Shown here piece after piece: positions 35,938 to 43,733 of a stretch of DNA of 64,000 nt. The position numbers and the translations under genes are program-made. Source of the DNA: Maridesulfovibrio ferrireducens. Its GTDB lineage: Bacteria > Desulfobacterota > Desulfovibrionia > Desulfovibrionales > Desulfovibrionaceae. The notes under the pieces were generated by a model. The model was not told the DNA's origin. It searched no databases and was given only the letters and a program-made list of their open reading frames with translations. The stretch is from assembly GCF_016342405.1 (NCBI RefSeq), contig NZ_JAEINN010000004.1:1-64000 (forward strand), written 5' to 3'. The stretch's first letter is position 1. Each line of letters begins with the position of its first letter.

Positions 35938-36735
35938 TTAACCTAGCCAGCGTTTACGGCGGCGATAGTGTTTTACATCGCGGTAGCTGCGTTTTTTCCC
36001 GCCATGGGAGAGGCCTAGATAGAATTCCTGAACATCCGGGTTATGTAAAAGCTCCGAACCTTTTCCGTCCATAACAATGCGGCCGTTTTCCATGATATAG
36101 CCGTAGTCAGCCAGTGAAAGGGCCATGCGGGCATTTTGTTCAACCAGAAGGACAGTAACTCCCTCTTCTTTGTTGATTTTTTTAACTATATCAAAAATTT
36201 CTTCGACTAACAGCGGAGCGAGTCCAAGTGACGGTTCATCGAGCAGCAGCAATTCAGGGGAGGCCATTACAGCCCGGCCGATGGCGAGCATCTGCTGTTC
36301 TCCGCCGGACATGTAGCCTGCAAGCTGGGCTTTGCGTTCCCGTAGTCTCGGGAAATATGTATATACTTTTTCAAGGTTGCCTGAAAAGTTTTTAGCAGGT
36401 TGAGTATAGGCTCCGCAACGCAGGTTTTCTTCGACAGTCAGATCTTCAAAAATACGGCGGCCTTCCATAACTTGAAAAATGCCTTGCCGGACTGTTTTTT
36501 CGGGACTTTTACTGCTCATCGGCTGTCCCTTGTAGAGAATTGTGCCCGATGTCGCCTTACCGTCTTCGCCTTCCAACAGCCCTGAAATGGCTTTCAAGGT
36601 AGTTGATTTACCTGCCCCGTTTGCACCCAGCAGAGTTGTGATACTGCCTTTGGCGACATTTAAAGAAAGACCTTTCAAAACCAGAACTACATCGTTGTAG
36701 ACGACTTCAAGATTTTGAACGTTTAGCAGACTCAT
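35938..36735 (-). CDS. livF: LivF-type ABC transporter ATPase
   Basis: The 265-residue ATPase of a branched-chain-amino-acid-type importer has Walker A LGANGAGKST, signature MSGGEQQMLAIGRA and Walker B LLLLDEPSLGLAP. A basic C-terminal tail (KKRSYRDVKHYRRRKRW) extends beyond E. coli LivF (237 residues). It pairs with LivG. It is separated from livK by a hairpin-bearing gap of 65 bases. Confidence 0.92.
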   Translation of the reverse strand: MSLLNVQNLEVVYNDVVLVLKGLSLNVAKGSITTLLGANGAGKSTTLKAISGLLEGEDGKATSGTILYKGQPMSSKSPEKTVRQGIFQVMEGRRIFEDLTVEENLRCGAYTQPAKNFSGNLEKVYTYFPRLRERKAQLAGYMSGGEQQMLAIGRAVMASPELLLLDEPSLGLAPLLVEEIFDIVKKINKEEGVTVLLVEQNARMALSLADYGYIMENGRIVMDGKGSELLHNPDVQEFYLGLSHGGKKRSYRDVKHYRRRKRWLG

Positions 36736-36755
36736 ATGTTTTCCTTGCCTTAGAT

Positions 36756-36784
36756 AATCAGGAGGGCATAAACCCCTCCTGATT
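36756..36784 (-). other. Intercistronic stem-loop between livK and livF
   Basis: An 11-bp perfect repeat AATCAGGAGGG/CCCTCCTGATT with a 7-base loop lies just after the livK stop in the direction of transcription. A T-run is lacking, so partial termination or 3' mRNA protection of livK is likelier than full termination. Confidence 0.6.
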
Positions 36785-36800
36785 GTTCAATAATTCAGGT

Positions 36801-37961
36801 TTATTTACCCAGCCACTTTGCATCGCGAGGCAGAGAAACTGTCTGCACGAATTCAAGTTTGCCGTTTTTAACAGTACAAACGTTAACAGCCATGCTGGGT
36901 CTGTGATCTTCGGGGTAGAAGCTGATTGCAGGGGCAAGTCCCATCGGGTCATAATCACGCATTGTTTCGAGTGCGTTCTTAATGTTTTCCCCTGTTATTT
37001 TGCCATTGGCAGCCGCTTTTTTCATTCCTTCAACCATCACCATAGTGGAGACGAATCCGCGCAGGTAATGGGTCATTTGAGGCTGACCTTTGGTTTCTGT
37101 TTCAATGATCTTCATGCCCGGAACATCCTGTCCGTAAACAGCCGCGGCCTGCATGCCGAGATTGCCTTCACAGGCTGGTCCGGCCATTTTTGCAAGGTTT
37201 TCGTCATTGCCCCAGATGTTTACGAGGAATTTGCCTTTAAATCCGAGCTTTTCAGCGTCTTTCATGAGTACAGCTGTGGAAGGAGTTGTCCCGCCTACCC
37301 ATACGAAGTCGGCTTTCTGCTTTTTCAGACCGAGGAGCTGAGGAGTTGCATCCATTGCTTTGAGGTCGAGGGTTTCGTCGCCTGTGACTTCAAAGCCGAG
37401 TTCTTTTGCGTATTCTTTCATGGCTGGAAGTGGAACGTGTCCGTAAGGCTTGTCCGGGTAGACAAAAGCAATGCGGGGAGCGCGTTTTTCTGTCCATGTG
37501 TCTTTGATATATTTTAGCCCTGCACGCCCCTGTGTGGAGTAGTCGGGTGCTATTGTGAAGTTGTATGGAGCTTTTGAAGGATCCATGAGGTGAGGCGAGT
37601 AGGACGCAGAAAATACGGGGATTTTATCGCGGGATACAAAACGGACGAGAGCTTCGGTGTCGCCTGTTCCCCATCCCTGCAAGGCAACGATGCCTTTAGA
37701 TTTAAATCGTTTATACGCAGAAAGTGCCTGCTGCACGTTGTAAGCATAATCAACCTGAATCAGTTCAATTTGTTCGCCGTTGATTCCGCCGTTGGCGTTT
37801 ACGTAAGCAGCGCAGTCTTTAATGCCCTGAGCGTAAGGGACTCCCACGCTGGAGGTGGGGCCTGTAAGGTCGGAAAGAAGTCCTACTTTTATTGTTGCAA
37901 AAGCTGCGGTTGCAAAGAGCATCACTGTCATGACTACCGATGAAATTATGATCTTTTTCAT
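36801..37961 (-). CDS. livK: LivK-type periplasmic substrate-binding protein
   Basis: The 386-residue precursor has a signal peptide (MKKIIISSVVMTVMLFATAAFA) and a type I periplasmic binding fold. The mature start KVGLLSDLTGPTSSVGVPYAQG is typical of the Leu/Ile/Val family. The ligand is not readable; the acyl-CoA ligases in the operon hint at an aromatic or short-chain acid rather than an amino acid. Confidence 0.9.
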   Translation of the reverse strand: MKKIIISSVVMTVMLFATAAFATIKVGLLSDLTGPTSSVGVPYAQGIKDCAAYVNANGGINGEQIELIQVDYAYNVQQALSAYKRFKSKGIVALQGWGTGDTEALVRFVSRDKIPVFSASYSPHLMDPSKAPYNFTIAPDYSTQGRAGLKYIKDTWTEKRAPRIAFVYPDKPYGHVPLPAMKEYAKELGFEVTGDETLDLKAMDATPQLLGLKKQKADFVWVGGTTPSTAVLMKDAEKLGFKGKFLVNIWGNDENLAKMAGPACEGNLGMQAAAVYGQDVPGMKIIETETKGQPQMTHYLRGFVSTMVMVEGMKKAAANGKITGENIKNALETMRDYDPMGLAPAISFYPEDHRPSMAVNVCTVKNGKLEFVQTVSLPRDAKWLGK

Positions 37962-38017
37962 AATCTGGTCTCCTGTAAAATTGTTGAATTATCGTTTATG
38001 TGTCTGCCGGCATTTTT

Positions 38018-39061
38018 TTAATAAGCGAATGGGTAAAGTTTCCAATATGCCTTGATGAGTTTCCATTTACGGACCAACCCTTCCGGTTCGAATATTAAGA
38101 AAAGCACGAGAGTCAGCCCGAATATCCCTTCTTTAAGCGGAGCCATTAAGGAGCTGATGTCAGGAGCAAATGAAGATAGCAGGGATGTGGTGGTGTTAAG
38201 AACTTCCGGTAGGAGAGTAATAAACACCGCGCCGAAGATTGCGCCTGTAACAGACCCCATTCCGCCGACAATGATCATGGCGAGATAGCTGATGGAAAGG
38301 GAGATAGAGAATTGTTCAGGGGTGATGTACATCGTGTAGTAAGCCCACAATCCGCCTGCAATCCCGGCAATGAAAGAGCTTGTTGCGAAAGCTTGCAGTT
38401 TAAATTGGAACAGATTCACCCCTACATTTTCGGCGGACTGGTAGAAGTCGCGGATGGCGATAAAAGCTCTTCCCGAACGTGAACGGATAATGTTGCTGAT
38501 TCCAAGCACACATAAAATGGTTACTCCGAAGATGAGGTAAAACATCTTTTCGTCTGAATCGAATGAAAATCCCATGATGGAAGGAGGATCGACAGGCATT
38601 CCGTTTGCCCCTCCCGTTAAGGCGGACCAGTGCAGGAATACATATTCAAGAATCATCTGAGCCGCCAAAGTGGAGATGGCAAGGTAGATGCCTTTAAGCC
38701 TCAGCGAGGGAATGCCAAAGAACATACCTGCGAGCGCGGCAAAAGCTCCGCCTCCGAGAAGGCATATAATAAAGGGTAAACCTTTGGAGGCCAGAATTGC
38801 ACACCCGTAAGCACCGACGCCGACAAATGCGCCGTGTCCCAGTGACATCTGTCCGCATACGCCTGTGAGCAGATTAAGGGAGACAGCCCCAATGGCTGCG
38901 ATCATGATCAGGTTCATTACTGAAATATAATAAAAGTCGAGGACCTGCGGCGCTATGAGCATTGCCCCAATGAACAGCCCCAGACATGTTTTCTGAAACA
39001 TGGAGGTAAAAAACTGGTCTTCTTTATTATATGATGTAAAAAAAAGTCCGCATTTAAGCAT
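38018..39061 (-). CDS. livM: LivM-type permease
   Basis: The 347-residue inner-membrane permease has about eight hydrophobic helices and the conserved segments LTGVCGQMSLGHGAFVGVGAY and GGMGSVTGAIFGA. It starts 1 base after livH. The N-terminal 20 residues before the first helix are poorly conserved, so the true start could be the internal Met at about residue 21. Confidence 0.9.
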   Translation of the reverse strand: MLKCGLFFTSYNKEDQFFTSMFQKTCLGLFIGAMLIAPQVLDFYYISVMNLIMIAAIGAVSLNLLTGVCGQMSLGHGAFVGVGAYGCAILASKGLPFIICLLGGGAFAALAGMFFGIPSLRLKGIYLAISTLAAQMILEYVFLHWSALTGGANGMPVDPPSIMGFSFDSDEKMFYLIFGVTILCVLGISNIIRSRSGRAFIAIRDFYQSAENVGVNLFQFKLQAFATSSFIAGIAGGLWAYYTMYITPEQFSISLSISYLAMIIVGGMGSVTGAIFGAVFITLLPEVLNTTTSLLSSFAPDISSLMAPLKEGIFGLTLVLFLIFEPEGLVRKWKLIKAYWKLYPFAY

Positions 39062-39062
39062 G

Positions 39063-39950
39063 TTAAACCCTCTCTATTTCCTTTGTTCCGAACAGGCCGT
39101 ATGGTTTGACCATGAGAATAATTACCAGCACGACAAAAGAAGCAACCTCTTTAAACCCGCCGAGATTCAGCAGTTCGCGAGCGACACCTTCGCAGACGTT
39201 TTCCAGCACACCGATAATCAGTCCGCCGAGGGCTGCGCCCAGAAGGCTGTCCAACCCTCCGAGAATTACAGCCGGGAAGACTTTAAGTCCGAGATGTCCG
39301 AGCTGAGAGTTTATGCCGTTGATGTTGCCGAGAATTATTCCGCCGATGGACGAAACTACCGCGGCTATACACCAAGAAAGGGCGAATATGTTTTTAATGC
39401 CGATACCCATAGACTGCGCGGCTTGTTGGTCAAATGCTGTTGCCCTCATGGCAATGCCGATGGATGAGTATTTGAAAAACAGAGAGAAGACGGCAAACAG
39501 CAGCAGGCAGAGAACAAAGGCGGCTACATATACCGGAGCAATAGGCAGTCCGATAAGTATAAAAGGTTCCTGCGGAAGAATGGGCGGAAAAACTCTGATC
39601 TGCGTGCCCCAGAAGACTTGAACCAGAGATTTCAGAATGGATGAAAGTCCGATTGTAACCATTACTACGGATATGATCGGTTCACCGATGAGGGGGCGAA
39701 GTATCATTCTTTCTATCACCAGCCCGAGGATTACGGAGAAAGCCAGCGTCATCAGAAAGGCCAGCGCGAAAGGAATCTGGTACTGAACCGTCAGCGCGAA
39801 GCAGATGTACGCACCGGCCATGACCATTTCGCCTTGTGCAAAGTTAACAACTTTTGTTGCCTTGTAGATGATAACAAAACCAAGGGCGACCAGACTGTAT
39901 ATGGAACCAACAACAAGGCCGTTGATTATAAGTTGGAAATAATATTCCAT
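39063..39950 (-). CDS. livH: LivH-type permease
   Basis: The 295-residue permease starts at the ATG at 39950, two bases after the stop of the acyl-CoA synthetase gene; a TTG at 39956 is the only longer option. It has about eight hydrophobic helices, the family motif KVVNFAQGEMVMAGAY and the C-terminal GLFGTKEIERV. It forms the channel with LivM. Confidence 0.92.
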   Translation of the reverse strand: MEYYFQLIINGLVVGSIYSLVALGFVIIYKATKVVNFAQGEMVMAGAYICFALTVQYQIPFALAFLMTLAFSVILGLVIERMILRPLIGEPIISVVMVTIGLSSILKSLVQVFWGTQIRVFPPILPQEPFILIGLPIAPVYVAAFVLCLLLFAVFSLFFKYSSIGIAMRATAFDQQAAQSMGIGIKNIFALSWCIAAVVSSIGGIILGNINGINSQLGHLGLKVFPAVILGGLDSLLGAALGGLIIGVLENVCEGVARELLNLGGFKEVASFVVLVIILMVKPYGLFGTKEIERV

Positions 39951-39952
39951 GA

Positions 39953-41860
39953 TCAAACCTTCCTTGCGGGGTTGTTTAGTTCGCGAATGGCTATGTCGCC
40001 CGACATGGTGCGTTCGGAGCCGTCCTGGTATCTGATGCGGGTGGTGAGATTCAGCATGGAATCCCCGTTATACAATGCGTTTATAAGATCTTCGTATCTC
40101 TGTTCGATAACTTTTCTACGAATTTTACGGGTACGGGTCAGCTCTCCGTCGTCTGCATCAAGTTCCTTGAACAGCAGGGCAAATCGTTTGATAGATGTGC
40201 CTTTCTGCAAGGTTTCATTGATGGAGGAAACTTCCTTTGCAATGAGGTCGTAAAGGCGTGGATTGGCGGCTAAATCCTGATATGTTGTGTAGGTGAGTTG
40301 TTCCTGTTCAGCCCAGCGTCCGGCAATGTCACTGTCGAGACAGATAATGGCGGTGATATAATCCCGCTCCCGTCCGATGACGACAGTTTCCTGCACGTAG
40401 GTGGAAAACTTAATTTTGTTTTCAATAAATTGAGGCGAGAAGCGGGTTCCGTCATTAAGTTCCATTACGTCGCTTAAACGGTCGATAATGATAAGTTGTC
40501 CGTTATCCTTAAAGTATCCTGCGTCACCGGATTTGAGCCATCCGTCTTCAAGTGTTTCCGCTGTTGCTTCTTTATTTTTAAGGTAGCCGAGGAAAACGGC
40601 CGGACTCTTGGAAAGAACTTCTCCTTCGTCAGATATTTTGATCTGTGTTTCTGAGATAGGTTCGCCGACTGTGTCGAAATTGATTTCGCCGTTTTTATGG
40701 ATGCAGGATATTCCGGCAATTTCGGTCTGTCCGTAAATCTGTTTTAAGTTGATACCGAGAGCGTGAAAGAATGTAAAAGTGTCCGGCCCGAGAGGAGCTC
40801 CACCCGTTGATGCAGACCGAATGCGCGAGAATCCGAGTCTGTCGCGCATGGCTCTGAATAATCCTATTTCTGCAAGTTTATAGCCGAGTTCCAATGCGTT
40901 GCTTGGTTTTTCGCCGTGAAGAATTTTTTCAGCGTACTTAATTCCGATAGGCATGAGTGTGTTGAAAATCCATCTTTTAAACGGCGTGGTTTCCATTATG
41001 CGAACGCGAACTTTTGCGGCCATGTTTTCCCAAACTCGGGGCGGTGAAAATATGAGATGCGGTCCGATTTCACGAATGTTTTCCTGTATGGTGTCCGGTT
41101 CTTCCGGGAAGTTGACGCAGAAGCCGAACAGTAAAGCTGAAGCTACCGCCATCATTTGTTCTCCCATCCATGCAAGGGGTAGAAAGGAAACAAATTCATC
41201 AGATTCGTTTTTCGGATCGGATATTCCGAGATTGTAAGCCATGGAGAGTAAATTAGTATGCGACATCATCGCCAGCTTGGGGCGGCCTGTTGAGCCTGAA
41301 GTTGTAGCAATGATTGCTATGTCGTCTGGTGCTGTCTCTTTGGACCACTTTTCAAAGTCGGATGCAGTGTCGCGGCCCATGTCGCAAATTTCATCAAAGG
41401 ACATGAGTCCTTCTTCTTTGTATCCGACTAGCCCTTTGGGATCGTGATAGATGATGTGTTTGAGCTGCGGCAGTTCATGGCGGATAGACATGATTTTATC
41501 AACCTGTTCCTGATCTTCCGCCACTACCAGTTTCGCTTCTGAAAGTGTGAACACGTAACCTATTTCGTCAGCCGGAGCGTCTTGATAAAGGCCGACGGAG
41601 TAACCGCCGATTCCTTGAACAGCCAATTGTGCCCAGAGCCATTCAGGTCTATTATCACCGATGATGATAATGGCATCGCCTTTTTCTATGCCCAGTTTTT
41701 TAAGTCCGCCTGCGAATTCGGAGGTGATGGTCAGATAATCTTTGTATGTAAAAGGCTGCCATATGCCGTGATGTTTTTCGCGCATGGCAGTTCGGTCCCC
41801 GCGTTCGCGGGCATTCTTGATCAGTAAGGCCGGAAGGGTTGTTTTGTAAATTTTTGTCAT
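39953..41860 (-). CDS. AMP-forming acyl-CoA synthetase (long-chain type)
   Basis: The 635-residue adenylate-forming enzyme activates a carboxylic acid with ATP and CoA. The phosphate loop TTSGSTGRPKLAMMSH, the adenine motif IYGQTEIAGIS and the hinge region DGWLKSGDAGYF are intact, so unlike the PaaK-like protein it should be active. It lies between livG and livH with gaps of one or two bases, so transport and activation of the acid are probably coupled. Family placement is with long-chain fatty-acid ligases; the true chain type is unknown. Confidence 0.9.
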   Translation of the reverse strand: MTKIYKTTLPALLIKNARERGDRTAMREKHHGIWQPFTYKDYLTITSEFAGGLKKLGIEKGDAIIIIGDNRPEWLWAQLAVQGIGGYSVGLYQDAPADEIGYVFTLSEAKLVVAEDQEQVDKIMSIRHELPQLKHIIYHDPKGLVGYKEEGLMSFDEICDMGRDTASDFEKWSKETAPDDIAIIATTSGSTGRPKLAMMSHTNLLSMAYNLGISDPKNESDEFVSFLPLAWMGEQMMAVASALLFGFCVNFPEEPDTIQENIREIGPHLIFSPPRVWENMAAKVRVRIMETTPFKRWIFNTLMPIGIKYAEKILHGEKPSNALELGYKLAEIGLFRAMRDRLGFSRIRSASTGGAPLGPDTFTFFHALGINLKQIYGQTEIAGISCIHKNGEINFDTVGEPISETQIKISDEGEVLSKSPAVFLGYLKNKEATAETLEDGWLKSGDAGYFKDNGQLIIIDRLSDVMELNDGTRFSPQFIENKIKFSTYVQETVVIGRERDYITAIICLDSDIAGRWAEQEQLTYTTYQDLAANPRLYDLIAKEVSSINETLQKGTSIKRFALLFKELDADDGELTRTRKIRRKVIEQRYEDLINALYNGDSMLNLTTRIRYQDGSERTMSGDIAIRELNNPARKV

Positions 41861-41861
41861 A

Positions 41862-42659
41862 TTAACGCCCTTGGTAAAGCCCGTCTTCGTCGCCGAGGTA
41901 GGCGCTGATGACTTTGGGATTGCTTTGAACTTCTTCCGGTGTTCCGCTGGCTAAAATTCTGCCGAAATCAAGAACTACGACGTGATCTGAAATGTCCATG
42001 ACAACACCCATATCGTGTTCAACTAAAAAGACGGAAATTCCCCATTCTTCGTTGATGTCGAGAATATATCTGGCCATATCTTCTGTTTCTTCGAGGTTCA
42101 TGCCTGCCATAGGCTCGTCTAAAAGCAGAAGTTCAGGCTCGGCGGCCAGAGCGCGGCCCAGTTCGACTTTCTTTTGTACTCCGTAAGGTAAATGTCCGGC
42201 AGCTTGATGGCGGTAGGGGGAGAGTCCCAGAAAATCGATAATTTCTTCAACGCGCGCACGGTGTATTGATTCTTCTTTGCGGGCTTTGCCGAAGTAGAAA
42301 AGAGATGCGAGTAATCCGTATTTTATGCGGGAGTGCCGTCCGACCATCAGGTTATCAAGTACAGATAATCCTTTGAACAGGGCTATATTCTGAAATGTGC
42401 GGGACATTCCGAAATCAGTGCGTTTGCATGCTTTGGTTTCGAGCAGTTCCTTTCCGCGCATGGTGATGGAACCTTTGTCCGGGGTATAGCGACCTGAAAT
42501 GCAATTGAGCATACTGGTTTTGCCCGCACCGTTTGGACCGATGAGAGACGTTATGCTCCCTTTGGGGACTTCGCAGGAAACACGGGAAAGAGCTGCAACA
42601 CCTTTAAAAGTAAGCGTAATATTGTTGACGCTCAGCAATGGTTCATTATTCCCATTCAT
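41862..42659 (-). CDS. livG: LivG-type ABC transporter ATPase
   Basis: The 265-residue ATPase has Walker A IGPNGAGKTSMLN, Walker B LLLLDEPMAGMN and H-loop VEHDMGVVMDISD. The signature region reads LPYGVQKKVELGRA, the usual variant of LivG proteins. Its start overlaps the 3' end of the CBS-ACT gene by 14 bases. Confidence 0.92.
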   Translation of the reverse strand: MNGNNEPLLSVNNITLTFKGVAALSRVSCEVPKGSITSLIGPNGAGKTSMLNCISGRYTPDKGSITMRGKELLETKACKRTDFGMSRTFQNIALFKGLSVLDNLMVGRHSRIKYGLLASLFYFGKARKEESIHRARVEEIIDFLGLSPYRHQAAGHLPYGVQKKVELGRALAAEPELLLLDEPMAGMNLEETEDMARYILDINEEWGISVFLVEHDMGVVMDISDHVVVLDFGRILASGTPEEVQSNPKVISAYLGDEDGLYQGR

Positions 42660-43299
42660 CCCTGAAATCCTCCGGCCCTACAACGTCGTAGCCGTTTTTC
42701 TGCAAAGCAGCGGCAACAGATGAAGGATTTTCAGCGTTGATTCGGATAACAACCATTCGGCAGTCATTATGTTTGAAGGTTCCGGTCGAGATAATTGAGT
42801 AACCGAGATCGTCAATCAGGCTTGCGACGTGTTTTAACACTCCGGGCCTGTCACTTACTTCAAAAACTATTCTGGAGCCGCCTTCCGCAAACCCCATTTC
42901 TTCCGCGAGCACATCAAGTATAACGTTTCGGTTTATATAACCGATAAGCTTAGCGTTGCCGTCCACTACGGCAAGTCCTGCGAGATTCTTTTCGCGCATT
43001 TTAGCTGCTGCGGCTTCAATTTCTGTTTCAGGGCTGATGGTGGTGATGTCTGTGCGCATTATTTTGCGTAAGGTCAGTTTGGATAGCAGATAGTTTATTT
43101 CATGCTTATCCAGTCCGGTCATCTTGGAAGGCATTGCCGCGCTTACATCTTCAGTGCGGACGTATCCGATGAGCTTATCGTTTTCTACAATCAGCAACAT
43201 CCACAGCATGTGTTTTTCCATAAGAGCAGCAGCATCTTCCGCAAGAGCATCCGGAGATTGCGGCATGAAATCTTTCAGCATTTTTAGCCCGACGTACAT
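42646..43299 (-). CDS. CBS-pair and ACT domain protein
   Basis: The 217-residue cytosolic protein has two CBS domains (about 1-60 and 75-130) and a C-terminal ACT domain (about 142-205, FEVSDRPGVLKHVASLIDDLGYSI). CBS pairs bind adenine nucleotides and ACT domains bind small ligands such as amino acids, so it may adjust transport or ligase activity to energy and substrate state. It is the first gene of the liv-type operon, behind a sigma-54-like promoter. GGAGG lies before its start. Confidence 0.88.
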   Translation of the reverse strand: MYVGLKMLKDFMPQSPDALAEDAAALMEKHMLWMLLIVENDKLIGYVRTEDVSAAMPSKMTGLDKHEINYLLSKLTLRKIMRTDITTISPETEIEAAAAKMREKNLAGLAVVDGNAKLIGYINRNVILDVLAEEMGFAEGGSRIVFEVSDRPGVLKHVASLIDDLGYSIISTGTFKHNDCRMVVIRINAENPSSVAAALQKNGYDVVGPEDFRDEWE

Positions 43300-43340
43300 C
43301 GTATAGGTTCCTCCTGAAACAAGTATTGTTCAGAACCTAT

Positions 43341-43357
43341 TGGAAAGATTGTGCCAA
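43341..43357 (-). promoter_or_regulatory. Sigma-54 (-24/-12) promoter of the liv-type operon
   Basis: On the minus strand the sequence is TTGGCAC-AATCT-TTCCA. The consensus is TGGCAC-N5-TTGCA, so the -24 element is perfect, the spacing is right, and one base of the -12 element differs (C for G). It lies 42 bases before the CBS-ACT start, with candidate activator sites 150-270 bases upstream, the classic sigma-54 layout. Confidence 0.6.
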
Positions 43358-43510
43358 GTTTTGTGGTGTTGCTTTTGGGGATTATAAAAAATCATTTTTC
43401 GGATATGTTTGGCAGTTAAAACAATCTCTTACGGTTTTTATGGAAGAGAAATATTTATTAATAATTTGTTTTTGTTCAACAAAGGCGGAGAATTTAACAG
43501 AAGGCACAGT

Positions 43511-43610
43511 GCAACTTTTGTTTACACGACGCACAGGTTTTACGAAGAATGCGCCTTTTGTTGCGCTGAGGCCGTTTTGCAATAAAAGTTGCACCTGCAA
43601 TAAAAGTTGT
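43511..43610. promoter_or_regulatory. Four-site activator array (GCAAC-N4-RTTGC)
   Basis: Four related palindromic 14-mers occur: GCAACTTTTGTTTA (43511-43524), GCGCCTTTTGTTGC (43551-43564), GCAATAAAAGTTGC (43579-43592) and GCAATAAAAGTTGT (43597-43610). The same palindrome occurs before the NtrC-type gene at 34589. Position, symmetry and the sigma-54 promoter nearby suggest upstream activating sites for that regulator. The array could also serve the divergent kinase gene. Confidence 0.6.
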
Positions 43611-43733
43611 ATTTTAACCAAAGAAATTAAATTTATCTGCTTGTTTTGAATAAATATTATCTGTTACATTTAGTCGGATATTTAAAGATAGAATTATGGT
43701 TAATGCAGATAGTGTGCTTGTAAGGGAGAAAAA

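Larger units (their letters stand above)
43300..43733. other. Divergent control region between the liv operon and the hybrid kinase
   Basis: There is no gene in these 434 bases. They hold the sigma-54-like promoter (43341-43357) and four activator-like sites (43511-43610). AGGGAG precedes a TTG start at 43734. The rest is AT-rich. Confidence 0.7.
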
